NCBI GenBank assembly: GCA_041741415.1
Contig: JBGSKC010000030.1
Coordinates: 1-64,000 of the forward strand
Reading direction: 5' to 3'
Length of the DNA stretch: 64,000 bases
DNA from: JANQTF01 sp041741415
Lineage (GTDB): Bacteria; Bacteroidota; Bacteroidia; J057
Notes under the pieces: generated by a model
Database searches by the model: none
Told to the model about the DNA's origin: nothing
Seen by the model: only the letters and a program-made list of their open reading frames with translations
Part shown: positions 7,663 through 16,587 of the stretch, one piece after another
How positions within the stretch are numbered: the stretch's first letter is position 1
How the letters are laid out: every line of letters starts with the position of its first letter
Program-made: the position numbers and the translations under genes

Positions 7663-8919
7663 TTAATCAGTGATGGTGAGTTCGTCGGCGCCGGCAAAGG
7701 ATTCATAACTGCTCGTTACCAATTCCTCGCCGGGCTCCAGACCCGACAAAATTTCGTAGTGCTCATCGCTTTGGCGGCCAATGCTGATGGTTCTGCGAAC
7801 AGCTTTTTTTCCTGAAGCATCCAGCACATACACATACCGCCCTCCCGAACTTTGGAAAAACCCTCCCCGGGAAATGAGCAACGCCTGGGTTTCGTCACTC
7901 AGCGCCAGCCGGATTTGCAAATTTTGTCCCCGCTTGATGTCGGCTGGCGGGGTTTCCACAAACTCCATGTCCACCTCAAAGGTGCCGTTCACCACTTCCT
8001 CATACACCTTTCGGATTTGCAGCCTGTGTTCGGTGCCATTGAACTGGAAGGTTCCCTCCTGCCCCTCAAACACCCTTCCGTTGTAGTGCTCGTCAACCCG
8101 GGCCCGCACCATGAATCCGCTTTCGAGCAGGTCAATCTGGCAAAGGGTTTGGCCCTGGGTAACGTTTTCGCCCACCTCTACCCGCAGTGCCGACATCAGC
8201 CCCGATACCGGAGCCTTGATTGTCATGTTGTCGAGGCTTTGCTTAATCGCTTCCAGGTTGCGGTCAACAAGGCCGAGAGAGTTATTCACCTGCGACAACT
8301 GCTGAAGGGTGAGCAGGGAGTCGCGGGAAATGCGCTCCAGCATCAGTTCCCGACGCCGGAGCTGGTAGCGATAGTTGTTTTCGATTGTTTGGAAGTCTGC
8401 TAATGAAATGACGGAGTCCCTGACCAGCAGGCGGTTGCGCTCGTATTGCTGGCCAAGGTCGGTGATCATATATTCAATTTGAATGAGCTGATCCCGCAAC
8501 TGGAGCCCTGTGTTTTCCATCGTGATACGGGTGTTGCGAAGCTGGTCGGCCTGCTCCAGCAGGTTGGTTTGGAGGTTCATGTAGTTCAGCTCCAGCCCTG
8601 GATTGGTGAGTTTCAGCAGGGCCTGGCCTGTGGTTACCTGTTCACCTCCTTCCAGATACAAGGCTTTCACCTGCCCGCCTTCCACGGCCGTGATATACAC
8701 CCTTCGTTGCGGCAGCACCTCACCACTGATGGGAATGCGCTCCTGAAAGGCACCCTGAGCAGCCCGCGACACCTGCAGTCGGCTTCGGCTTACTGTATGC
8801 CGGGTCGTGCTGGCCTGGTTGATGACCCACAGGGCCAGCACCAGCAATAACACAGGAAGCCCCACGATGAGCAGCAACTTTCGGGTAGTCCAGGTTTTTT
8901 TCTCAATGGCGCGATCCAT
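7663..8919 (-). CDS. HlyD/MacA-like periplasmic efflux adaptor
   Basis: A 418-residue membrane fusion protein started at the ATG at 8919 (MDRAIEKKTW). It has a TM anchor at about residues 14-34, a barrel-sandwich half with VEGGQVKALYLEGGEQV, a long coiled-coil hairpin (about 115-240), a second lipoyl half (APVSGLMSALRVEVGENV) and C-terminal beta-barrel and membrane-proximal domains (KRGQNLQIRLAL; YVYVLDASGKK; GLEPGEELVTS). Adaptors of this type bridge an inner-membrane ABC (MacB) or RND pump to an outer-membrane channel. No pump or TolC-like gene is adjacent on either side, so its partner must be elsewhere. Confidence 0.87.
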   Translation of the reverse strand: MDRAIEKKTWTTRKLLLIVGLPVLLLVLALWVINQASTTRHTVSRSRLQVSRAAQGAFQERIPISGEVLPQRRVYITAVEGGQVKALYLEGGEQVTTGQALLKLTNPGLELNYMNLQTNLLEQADQLRNTRITMENTGLQLRDQLIQIEYMITDLGQQYERNRLLVRDSVISLADFQTIENNYRYQLRRRELMLERISRDSLLTLQQLSQVNNSLGLVDRNLEAIKQSLDNMTIKAPVSGLMSALRVEVGENVTQGQTLCQIDLLESGFMVRARVDEHYNGRVFEGQEGTFQFNGTEHRLQIRKVYEEVVNGTFEVDMEFVETPPADIKRGQNLQIRLALSDETQALLISRGGFFQSSGGRYVYVLDASGKKAVRRTISIGRQSDEHYEILSGLEPGEELVTSSYESFAGADELTITD

Positions 8920-9121
8920 GCGAGCGAAAATTCGATTTATATTCGTTGAAGCCGGGAAAATGAACAAAAAGATTGACAGGTCAGGTGGTGGATTTTGCCA
9001 AAATTGACTGAGAGTCCTTTTTCGGTGCTGCATTCGCAAGAATCACCCGGCTGAAGGTGGTGGCGCGACACAATGGAAGTTGCGGAAGGAAATCCCATCT
9101 TTGCCGGGAGAAACGAGGACG

Positions 9122-9820
9122 ATGACAAACGATTTCGGATGGTCGGATCTGGCCGGGCGGTTCAGGCTAACGGTGGAGGAAAGAGAAGTGGCCGGGCAAA
9201 GACTTCGGGTGCCGCTGGCGGGGAATGTGGAGGAATTACTGGATGAGCTGATTGCCAAAGGCCCGGATCATGAAGATGTGAAGGACGAGCGGATCCCCTA
9301 TTTCGCCGAATGCTGGCCCAGCAGCCTGGTGCTGGCGGAGCATTTGCTCGCCAACCCTGCCCTAGTGGCGGGGCAGCAGGTGCTGGAGTTGGGCTGCGGG
9401 CTGGGCCTGGCTGGAACTGCAGCCGGAATTGCCGGTGCCAGCCAGGTGCTGATGACCGACTACCTCGACGACGCCCTTGCCATGGCCAGGCTCACCTGGG
9501 GCCTCAACCTTGGCACCGGGGCCTCTGTGGCTCACCTCGACTGGCGGGAACCCGACCCGGCCATGGCCACAAAGGTGATCATCGCAGCAGATGTGGCCTA
9601 TGAGGCCAGGCATTTTCAGCCCCTTGTGGCAGCATTCACACAACTCCTGCTGCCAGGTGGCACCCTTTGGCTCACGGAGCCCTCCCGCCACATCGCCAAA
9701 GAGTTCATCAGCCTGCTCAACCAGCACGGCTTTGACTGCCAAACCAGTCTCCACTGGCTTGAAGATCGCGGAATCCGGCACAGGATCCAGCTTCATCGCA
9801 TTTCCCGAACAATCGGCTGA
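9122..9820 (+). CDS. Methyltransferase, lysine-methyltransferase (METTL/Methyltransf_16) type
   Basis: A 232-residue protein from the ATG at 9122 (MTNDFGWSDL), 14 codons inside a longer frame. Motifs: FAECWPSSLVLAEHL, the family's W-x-S segment; LELGCGLGLAG as SAM motif I near residue 88; TDYLDDAL as motif II; IIAADVAYE as the motif IV (D/E)xxY-like segment; and a late LLLPGGTLWLTEPSR. The pattern matches the Methyltransf_16 group, many of which methylate lysines in proteins. The target here is unknown. It faces the HlyD-like gene divergently with about 200 bp between start codons. Confidence 0.8.
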   Translation: MTNDFGWSDLAGRFRLTVEEREVAGQRLRVPLAGNVEELLDELIAKGPDHEDVKDERIPYFAECWPSSLVLAEHLLANPALVAGQQVLELGCGLGLAGTAAGIAGASQVLMTDYLDDALAMARLTWGLNLGTGASVAHLDWREPDPAMATKVIIAADVAYEARHFQPLVAAFTQLLLPGGTLWLTEPSRHIAKEFISLLNQHGFDCQTSLHWLEDRGIRHRIQLHRISRTIG

Positions 9821-9916
9821 TCCGTTGACTCTCCAATTCTGACCGTTCATCCCGTTGGCGGCCAGCCAGCAGCCTTCATTTCATTTCTTCAGACCATCAG
9901 CGCGAAAGTTTGGAAC

Positions 9917-9924
9917 TATTCTTG
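9917..9924 (+). promoter_or_regulatory. Candidate -7 promoter element
   Basis: TATTCTTG within the sequence GAACTATTCTTG, the same 12-mer as in the promoter candidate at 7365-7376. No good -33 partner is seen. It would give a leader of about 140 nt for the ASKHA/kinase-like gene. Confidence 0.25.
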
Positions 9925-10071
9925 TTTCGAATCTTTTCGTTCAGTCAATCCATTCCCCCGCCTCAGACAAATTGCACCCAGGCACCCGGAAACCGGGATG
10001 GCCTTTGGATTTGTTCGCTCTTTTCGCACCTTCCAAACCCATTCTTACCCATTCCTCACCGCATTTTTCCC

Positions 10072-12201
10072 ATGCTAGCCATCTTCCTATCTCCCAATCA
10101 ACTTGCTGCTGCACTGCTCCAGGACGACCAGCTACACTACCTTTCCTGGGGAGTAAAGGGCGAATGGAAACTGAACAGTCGCCATCCGGAAGAAGAACTT
10201 CTGAAACGCTTACCTGACCTTCTGGCAGAAGCCCGGACCACTCCAGGGTATTCCTTTAGCAGCGATCGGGCCTGTCCGGTAATGGTGGCCACCGCTGTTC
10301 AGAGCGACCCCTCAGAGCTTCGTCTCAGCCTCAACTCGGCAATCCGGAGCAGTGGGGCCAATGATTTTCAGCTCACCCAGGTTGATGCCATGGTATGGCC
10401 CTTCCTGTATGGCGGCGAGAGTGAATTGCAGCCCGGGCAAAAGGCTGTTGTGCTCATGGGGCTCGGCAAGTCGGTAGAATGGATTGAAGCTGAGCGGAAA
10501 GCCATGGCAACCCTTCCCTCCACAGCTGAGCTGGGAGCAAGGGCCTTGTTTCGCGATGAAAAGGTCGCGCAGCGCCGCCTGCCGCAGTTTGGTCCTGAAT
10601 TTGGCCGCGAAAAGGTGCTCGCCCACCTGATGAAGCAGTTTTCTCAGGCAGGCCTCAATCTGGATGCTGCCACCCAGACAGAACTGGCGCAGCAAATCAG
10701 CCAGGAGCCACTGCCAGCCCATTTTCAGATCTCCCGCCAGGTAGGCAACGTCACCATTGAGGCGGAAGCGCACTTCGCCATCGAAGATCTCTCCGCCCTC
10801 ATGCTAGGCGATTTTCAGGCTTTGAAAGCCCAGTTGGACCTCGATCAGCTCCGTCAGCACGGGGTCGCGCAGATCTGGCTCATGGGCAGTTATCTACATC
10901 ACCCCCAATTCATCTCGTTCTTGAAGGAAACCTGTCAATTAAATGCCCTGCTCCATCTCCCGGCCGAAGAGGAAGAGCGTGCGGTATGGGATCAAACGGC
11001 GATGGGCCTCCATGCACGGTTGAAAACCATTGAGGAAGCTGAAGCTGCAATGGCAGAAGCAGAAACCAAAAAGCGGGAAGCTGAAGCGAAAAAAGCAACC
11101 ATCGCTGCTGAGCTGAAGATGAAAGACGAGCGTGACCTTCTGCTCCAGGAGATCAAAGACACTTGTACACGCCCTGAAAAGCGAGAAGAATACGAAACCA
11201 TGTTTGTTTCCAGAGGCGCCACCCTGGGCATTCCGGATCTGGTGATTCGCTGGAACATTACCGAGGCACTGAGCCTGGTGGAACTGGTGCAGGAAAGAGA
11301 GGAAGTAGGCCTGACAATGGCAGAATCCGCTCTGGCTGTGGTGGCAACGCCTCCGGCTCCTGTGGAGGAGGAACTCCCGGTCATGGCTACCGTCGTGGTG
11401 GCAGTCCCGCCAATGCCCGAGCCCCCAGTGGTAGAAGTGGTCATTGCCAAAGAAGTGGAAGCGCCCAAGCTCCCCGTTGTGCCGGCACCAGCTCCGGATG
11501 TGGTGAAGGAACCCGAACCTCAGGCAGTTCCTGTGCTGGAACCCGTGATGGCAGGCGGCCCGGCAGTAGCAGAGGCCGTGATGGCCAAAACCGCAGTGAA
11601 GCCTTCCCGCAAGCGCGAGCAGGTGAGCATGGACGACATCTTTACCTGGAAGGGCGAACTACCCGACGCCGATTTTATCTCCCGCAAAGCCACCTTTCAT
11701 CAGGATGGCGATGTGAAAGTGGTACGTATTCTCCGCGCCGAGCTGATCAGCAATGGCGAAGCTGTGGGCAATTTCAGAAAGGTGTATGAAAAGGAGCTGG
11801 CTTATTTCGGCGAAATGAGCGAAATGAGCGAGGCCCGCGAGGGAATGTATTTTTACCGGAAATACATCGAAAGGCAAACCCTCCGTGAGTTTGCCCAGCG
11901 CAACGGCCTTGCCAGCAAAAAAGGCATGGAAGAACTCAGCAGTGCCGACCTCAAGTTCATCCTGATGCTGCTCAAGGAAGTCCAGTTGTTGCCCGTTTCC
12001 CATGGCAACCTCAACCCCGACAATATCCTGGTGCTCAACAAGCGCAAGTGGAATTTGTCTAAAGACCTCGAAATCCGCTTTGTGGAATTCAGTCCGCGGG
12101 ATTTGTCGCTGGATGCTTCGATTGCACAGGCGCACACAGCTTTGGGAGAGGTGATCGGGCCAAAGGTGTACAGCGATTTTAAGGAAAAATTTCAACTCTA
12201 G
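10072..12201 (+). CDS. Large fusion: ASKHA/Hsp70-like N-terminus, coiled coil, Pro/Val linker and kinase-like (pseudokinase) C-terminus
   Basis: A 709-residue cytoplasmic protein from the ATG at 10072. Residues 1-340 have features of a degenerate ASKHA (Hsp70/actin-like) fold: a KAVVLMGLGKSVEW phosphate-loop-like strand and a late IWLMGSYLHHPQFISFL segment resembling the Hsp70 adenosine motif. Residues 340-395 are a Glu/Lys/Ala coiled coil, 440-525 a Pro/Val/Glu-rich linker. From about 530 the sequence follows a protein kinase: beta3-like VKVVRILR, helix C-like NFRKVYEKELAYF, and HGNLNPDNILV (644-654) where kinases have HRDLKPxNILL. The catalytic Asp is Asn and the DFG site reads VEF, so catalysis by the usual mechanism is unlikely. 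The domain reading is inference; the gene itself is certain. The next gene starts 18 bp downstream. Confidence 0.72.
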   Translation: MLAIFLSPNQLAAALLQDDQLHYLSWGVKGEWKLNSRHPEEELLKRLPDLLAEARTTPGYSFSSDRACPVMVATAVQSDPSELRLSLNSAIRSSGANDFQLTQVDAMVWPFLYGGESELQPGQKAVVLMGLGKSVEWIEAERKAMATLPSTAELGARALFRDEKVAQRRLPQFGPEFGREKVLAHLMKQFSQAGLNLDAATQTELAQQISQEPLPAHFQISRQVGNVTIEAEAHFAIEDLSALMLGDFQALKAQLDLDQLRQHGVAQIWLMGSYLHHPQFISFLKETCQLNALLHLPAEEEERAVWDQTAMGLHARLKTIEEAEAAMAEAETKKREAEAKKATIAAELKMKDERDLLLQEIKDTCTRPEKREEYETMFVSRGATLGIPDLVIRWNITEALSLVELVQEREEVGLTMAESALAVVATPPAPVEEELPVMATVVVAVPPMPEPPVVEVVIAKEVEAPKLPVVPAPAPDVVKEPEPQAVPVLEPVMAGGPAVAEAVMAKTAVKPSRKREQVSMDDIFTWKGELPDADFISRKATFHQDGDVKVVRILRAELISNGEAVGNFRKVYEKELAYFGEMSEMSEAREGMYFYRKYIERQTLREFAQRNGLASKKGMEELSSADLKFILMLLKEVQLLPVSHGNLNPDNILVLNKRKWNLSKDLEIRFVEFSPRDLSLDASIAQAHTALGEVIGPKVYSDFKEKFQL

Positions 12202-12219
12202 GGGTAAGCGATCTAAGTC

Positions 12220-12978
12220 ATGGCCAACACTGCAGAACTGCTTGAGCTGATCCTGGAGCGGGAGAAAAAGGAGAGGCGGCATCGTCAGCGCCGCCTCTTG
12301 ACCCTGGTGGGCGTGGCTGCGGGGGCGGCCCTGGTTACCGCAGGTTTGTGGGCATGGTTGCCCGGCGGGGATGATGCCTCGGTGCCGGTGTATTCCCTGG
12401 CCGAACTCGACCGCGGCCGTGTGGAGGCCCTGCTCATGCAGGCTCCGATGGGCCTGAGTGTATCGGACGACCAAACGGGCGACACCCTGTTGCTGCGCGA
12501 TGTGCAGCAGTATGCTCTGCTGATGGAGGCCCGCCAAAGCCTGGCAGGAGGCTCCACAGCCGACTGGGAGAGCAATGCCCAGCCCGATTCCGGCGCGCAG
12601 GTGATTCCCTATGTGATGGACGAGGCGCGGGCGCGGGAAATCAGGCGGCGGGTTGCCGCCGACGGCCCCCTCAGCGAGGCCGATATCATGCCGGCATTTC
12701 CGGGCGGTGAAAGTGCCCTCCACCGCTTTTTGTCACGCCAGCTTCGCTATCCTGTCGAAGCCTCCAGAGACAAAATTCAGGGCACTGTCTATCTCCGGTT
12801 TGTGATCGATGAAACAGGCAAGGCCATCCGCCCGGAAGTGATGCGCGGCATCGGTCATGGCTGCGACGAAGAAGCTATCAGGGTAGTTTCCGCGATGCCC
12901 GCCTGGATTCCCGGTGAAGTAGCAGGGGTAAAAGTGCCCGTTTTTGCCACCCTGGCCATTAATTTTCGGTTTTTGTAG
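12220..12978 (+). CDS. Membrane protein with C-terminal TonB (TonB_C) domain
   Basis: A 252-residue protein with a charged cytoplasmic N-terminus (EREKKERRHRQRRLL), one TM helix at about 27-47, a periplasmic middle region, and a C-terminal TonB_C domain from about residue 160: PAFPGGESALHRFLSRQLRY, then YPVEA, GTVYLRFVIDETGKA, DEEAIRVVSAMPAWIPG and a final strand. PGG...L...YP...G.V...F.V...G is the standard signature of Bacteroidota energy-transducer-like proteins. The 18-bp gap behind the pseudokinase-like gene indicates an operon; the short basic cytoplasmic tail could be the contact point. Whether it energises a receptor or is a signalling protein using the fold is unknown. Confidence 0.8.
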   Translation: MANTAELLELILEREKKERRHRQRRLLTLVGVAAGAALVTAGLWAWLPGGDDASVPVYSLAELDRGRVEALLMQAPMGLSVSDDQTGDTLLLRDVQQYALLMEARQSLAGGSTADWESNAQPDSGAQVIPYVMDEARAREIRRRVAADGPLSEADIMPAFPGGESALHRFLSRQLRYPVEASRDKIQGTVYLRFVIDETGKAIRPEVMRGIGHGCDEEAIRVVSAMPAWIPGEVAGVKVPVFATLAINFRFL

Positions 12979-13158
12979 GGCCAACAGTTGTGATTTATCT
13001 GCCGCTAGGCGGGAAAAAATAATTCCATTGCCGGGTCATAGGGAGGAATCCTATTTTTATTTCTCTGTTCAAACTCCCTATTTCACAACGCCGTCAGGAA
13101 GCGGACAAACCTGCTTTGGCGCACGTCTCAACTTGTGGAAAAATTAACCCCGCTCGCA

Positions 13159-14061
13159 ATGAAAATCGGTCTCGTAGGTCTTGGGAAAATGGGTGCCAAC
13201 ATGACCCGGCGCCTGATGTTGCATCACCACGAAGTGGTGGCCTTCGATCGCTCAGAAGAAGCCGTGGCACAGCTGGCCAGTGAAGGTGCCATCGCTGCCA
13301 GCAGCCTTGAACACCTCGTTTCTCAGTTGCCCGACAAGAAAGTGATCTGGGTGATGGTTCCTTCGGGAGCTCCCGTGGAGGCTACCCTTGATTCTTTGTC
13401 TGGTTTGCTCAAGCCTGGAGACATCGTCATCGAAGGGGGAAATTCATTCTGGAGAGATTCTATTCGCCGGGCAGAGACCCTCAAAACCAAAGGCATTCAC
13501 TTTGTGGATTGCGGCGTGTCAGGTGGGGTGTGGGGCCTGCAAAACGGCTATTCCCTCATGTATGGAGCTGAGCCGGAAGCGGCCAGCCACATCGCTCCCA
13601 TTATCGGGGCATTGGCTCCCGAAAACGGCCACCTCCACTGCGGAGCCGTAGGAGCAGGCCACCTGGTGAAAATGGTGCACAACGGCATTGAATACGGCAT
13701 GATGCAGGCCTATGCTGAAGGCTTTGAAATCATGGAAAAATCGCCATTTAACCTCGACCTCCCCGCCATTGCCAGCATGTGGATGCATGGCTCTGTGGTG
13801 CGCTCGTGGTTGCTGGAGCTCGCCGGAAATGCATTAAATGAAGACCCCAAGCTCGACGGTATCAAAGGGTTTGTGAACGATAGCGGTGAAGGCCGCTGGA
13901 CGGTGCAAACTGCCATCGATTTCGATGTGCCTGCCCACGTTATCACCGCCTCGCTGTTTACCCGCTTCGAATCCCGCCAGGAAGAGTCATTTGCTATGAA
14001 AATGCTGGCTGCCCTCCGCAACCAGTTTGGTGGCCATGCCATCAAAAAAGCTGACGAATAG
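13159..14061 (+). CDS. gnd: 6-phosphogluconate dehydrogenase, decarboxylating (short GndA/YqeC type)
   Basis: A 300-residue enzyme that oxidatively decarboxylates 6-phosphogluconate to ribulose 5-phosphate. It starts at the ATG at 13159 directly before the nucleotide-binding GLVGLGKMGANM; a GTG eight codons earlier is less likely. Further signatures: the IEGGNSFWRDS motif, VDCGVSGGVWG and HLVKMVHNGIEYGMMQ containing the catalytic Lys and the substrate-binding His-Asn. The length of about 300 rather than 470 residues places it in the short, often NAD-dependent, class. It opens the gnd-zwf-pgl cluster, all on one strand, covering the oxidative pentose-phosphate pathway. It ends 118 bp before zwf. 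Confidence 0.93.
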   Translation: MKIGLVGLGKMGANMTRRLMLHHHEVVAFDRSEEAVAQLASEGAIAASSLEHLVSQLPDKKVIWVMVPSGAPVEATLDSLSGLLKPGDIVIEGGNSFWRDSIRRAETLKTKGIHFVDCGVSGGVWGLQNGYSLMYGAEPEAASHIAPIIGALAPENGHLHCGAVGAGHLVKMVHNGIEYGMMQAYAEGFEIMEKSPFNLDLPAIASMWMHGSVVRSWLLELAGNALNEDPKLDGIKGFVNDSGEGRWTVQTAIDFDVPAHVITASLFTRFESRQEESFAMKMLAALRNQFGGHAIKKADE

Positions 14062-14072
14062 GCCCTTACCAG

Positions 14073-14122
14073 CCGGGCGAGGCCTTGGTTCAGCTAACCG
14101 CTAAGGCGAGGCCCCGCCCATA
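14073..14122. other. Imperfect hairpin in gnd-zwf spacer
   Basis: The spacer contains a GC-rich interrupted inverted repeat, GGGCGAGGCC against GGCCCCGCCC, with inner AAGGC/GCCTT complementarity. There is no T-run after it, so it is not an ordinary intrinsic terminator; it may be an mRNA processing or stability element. Confidence 0.3.
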
Positions 14123-14179
14123 AGCTGTATCATTACTGCATCGGACACCTTCTTCCTTCGCTTCCCATTTTTGCAAACC

Positions 14180-15709
14180 ATGGCCTCTTTATCCAATCAA
14201 ATCCTGGTCATTTTCGGAGCATCCGGCGACCTGACCTTCCGCAAGCTCATCCCGGCGCTGTATGACCTGCACTGCCAGGGAATGCTGCCCGAAGGCTTTG
14301 CTGTGCTGGGTGTGAGCCGCACAGAATATACCGATCAGGCCTTCCGCGACCGCCTTGATCCCAGGGTAAAAGAGTTTGCGAACAAAGAAGCGACTGACGA
14401 GAGCAAGCTCCAGGGATTTCTCCAGCGCATTTTTTACCAGGCCATCGATACCCAGGCGGCTGAAGATTATGCCCTGCTCCGCGAGCGGCTGGTGGCCCTC
14501 GATGCAGAGGTAAACGCTCAGGGAAATTACATTTTTTACCTCTCCACCCCGCCTTCCCTCTATTCTGTAATCCCCGAATACCTGGCAAAACAAGGTCTCA
14601 ATAAGGAAGCCAACGGCGCTTTTCGCAGAATCATCATCGAAAAGCCCTTTGGGTATGACCTCAAATCGGCAATTGCCCTCAACAAATCGCTGTTGCGCCA
14701 CTACCGTGAGCATCAGCTCTACCGGATCGACCACTACCTGGGCAAGGAAACGGTTCAAAATCTGCTGGTAACGCGTTTCTCCAACGGCATTTTTGAGCCT
14801 TTGTGGAACAGCAAATACATTCACCACGTGCAAATCACCTCGGCTGAAAGCATCGGGGTGGAAGACCGGGGCGGGTATTACGACGGATCTGGTGCGCTGC
14901 GCGACATGCTCCAGAATCACCTCCTTCAGGTGGTGGGCATGGTGGCCATGGAGCCGCCTTCTGTGGTGGAGGCCACCTCCATCCGCAATGAGGTGCTCAA
15001 AGTGTTTCAGTCTTTCCGCCCGATTGCTCAGGAAGAGGTTGCCAAATACGTCGTTCGGGGTCAATACACCGAGTCGCACATTCGGGGAGAAGCAGCCCCC
15101 GGCTATCGCCAGGAAAAAGGGGTAGCGACAGATTCCCGCACCCCGACTTTCGTGGCCATGAAGTTTTTCATCGACAACTGGCGCTGGGGAGGCGTTCCGT
15201 TTTATATCAGAACAGGAAAAAGACTGCCAACACGGGTCACTGAAATTGTGATTCAGTTCAAAGAAACGCCTCACCGCCTGTTCAAAGACGTATGCAGTCC
15301 GCTGAGCGGTAACCAGCTGATCATCAGGATTCAACCCAATGAGGGCGTGAAGCTCAAATTCGGAATGAAAGTGCCCGGAGCCGGGTTTCAGGTTGAAACG
15401 GTGAACATGGATTTCCATTACTCCGACCTCCAGAACACCTATGTGCCAAGTGCTTACGAGCGCCTGCTGCTGGATGCCATGCTGGGCGATGCCACCCTCT
15501 ATGCCCGTGGAGACGCTGTGGAAGCTGCCTGGACCTTCGTTGACCCCATTCTCAAGGCCTGGGAAACCCGCGACGACATCCCGGTGTATGGTTACCCCGC
15601 AGGAAGCTGGGGGCCAGAACCGGTCGATGCCATGGTCGAAGGAGAAAACATGGGCTGGCGTTACCCCTGTAAAAACCTCGCCGACGACGGCAACTACTGC
15701 GAGCTGTAG
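14180..15709 (+). CDS. zwf: Glucose-6-phosphate 1-dehydrogenase
   Basis: A 509-residue enzyme, normal for the family, oxidising glucose 6-phosphate to 6-phosphoglucono-lactone with NAD(P). I start it at the ATG at 14180 (MASLSNQ). The dinucleotide-binding GASGDLTFRKLIPALYDL is at residues 14-31, IIIEKPFGYDL near 155, and the active-site signature RIDHYLGKETVQN near 185. The first His of RIDHYLGK is substrate-binding. C-terminal features such as YERLLLDAMLGD and PVYGYPAGSWGP are typical. It is flanked by gnd and pgl, so the three successive oxidative pentose-phosphate enzymes sit together. Confidence 0.97.
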   Translation: MASLSNQILVIFGASGDLTFRKLIPALYDLHCQGMLPEGFAVLGVSRTEYTDQAFRDRLDPRVKEFANKEATDESKLQGFLQRIFYQAIDTQAAEDYALLRERLVALDAEVNAQGNYIFYLSTPPSLYSVIPEYLAKQGLNKEANGAFRRIIIEKPFGYDLKSAIALNKSLLRHYREHQLYRIDHYLGKETVQNLLVTRFSNGIFEPLWNSKYIHHVQITSAESIGVEDRGGYYDGSGALRDMLQNHLLQVVGMVAMEPPSVVEATSIRNEVLKVFQSFRPIAQEEVAKYVVRGQYTESHIRGEAAPGYRQEKGVATDSRTPTFVAMKFFIDNWRWGGVPFYIRTGKRLPTRVTEIVIQFKETPHRLFKDVCSPLSGNQLIIRIQPNEGVKLKFGMKVPGAGFQVETVNMDFHYSDLQNTYVPSAYERLLLDAMLGDATLYARGDAVEAAWTFVDPILKAWETRDDIPVYGYPAGSWGPEPVDAMVEGENMGWRYPCKNLADDGNYCEL

Positions 15710-15832
15710 CAATGTGGTCCCGGCATTTCCTTTCCTGAGAAACAGGGTGGCTGCCATGGTAAAACTTAGCATATTGGTGCTATAAATCAGGCAGCCACTG
15801 CTTTCCTTTTGTTTACCTAGCCGAAGTTGTCC

Positions 15833-16555
15833 ATGTCTTCTGTTCTCAAAATCTCCCAAACCGCGGAGCTGGTGGCCCAAAACGTCGCCTCCGACCTCGC
15901 CACACAGGTGAAGCGCGGGATCCCTTTCCACATTGCCCTCTCCGGTGGTTCCACGCCCAAAATTCTGTTTGAGCATTTGGCCGCTCAATACCGGGAATCT
16001 ATTCCCTGGGGGAATGTGCACCTTTGGTGGGGAGATGAGCGCTGCGTAGCTCCAGATCATGCAGATAGCAACTACCGAATGACCAAGGAGTCGCTCCTGC
16101 GCGGGATCATTCTGCCGCCGGAGAATGTGCACCGAATCAAAGGTGAGGCCGACCCGGAGGAGGAAGCTCTCCGGTATGCCGCGGAGATGAAGCGCATCAT
16201 GCCCATTCTTAACGGCCTGCCAGTCTTTGATCTGATTTGGCTGGGATTAGGAACCGACGGGCACACCGCCTCCATTTTTCCGCACCAAAGCCATTTGCTC
16301 CATTCTCCCGACTGGACGGCAGTGGCCACTCACCCGGAGTCGGGCCAGAAAAGAATCACCCTCACCGGCCCGGTCATTAACCAGGCCAAAAAAGTGGGAT
16401 TTTTGGTCACAGGGGAAAGCAAAGCTGAGCGCGCTTCTGAGATATTTGAAGAAAAAGAGGGCTCGGAGAAATACCCGGCCTCGCATATCAGCCCTCCCGA
16501 CGGAGATTTGATTTGGTACCTGGACCGCCCCGCAGCCACGCTGCTTCGGTTTTGA
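15833..16555 (+). CDS. pgl: 6-phosphogluconolactonase
   Basis: A 240-residue DevB-type lactonase hydrolysing 6-phosphogluconolactone. The ATG at 15833 is used rather than the TTG two codons upstream. Family signatures: ALSGGSTPK near 35, WGDERCV (family consensus DER) near 65, SNYRMTKESLL near 78 and GLGTDGHTASIFP near 138, with the catalytic His in GHTASIFP. It lies 123 bp downstream of zwf; in the spacer I see no terminator, so co-transcription with gnd and zwf is likely. Confidence 0.95.
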   Translation: MSSVLKISQTAELVAQNVASDLATQVKRGIPFHIALSGGSTPKILFEHLAAQYRESIPWGNVHLWWGDERCVAPDHADSNYRMTKESLLRGIILPPENVHRIKGEADPEEEALRYAAEMKRIMPILNGLPVFDLIWLGLGTDGHTASIFPHQSHLLHSPDWTAVATHPESGQKRITLTGPVINQAKKVGFLVTGESKAERASEIFEEKEGSEKYPASHISPPDGDLIWYLDRPAATLLRF

Positions 16556-16587
16556 CGGGCTGAGGAGATTTTTAGCTGAACCACAAC

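Noticed and set aside
14189..16132. Minus-strand open frame of 647 codons opposite zwf and pgl
   Set aside because: It lies antisense to two secure enzyme genes, shows no domain, and is a by-product of the GC-rich codon use of the genuine strand.
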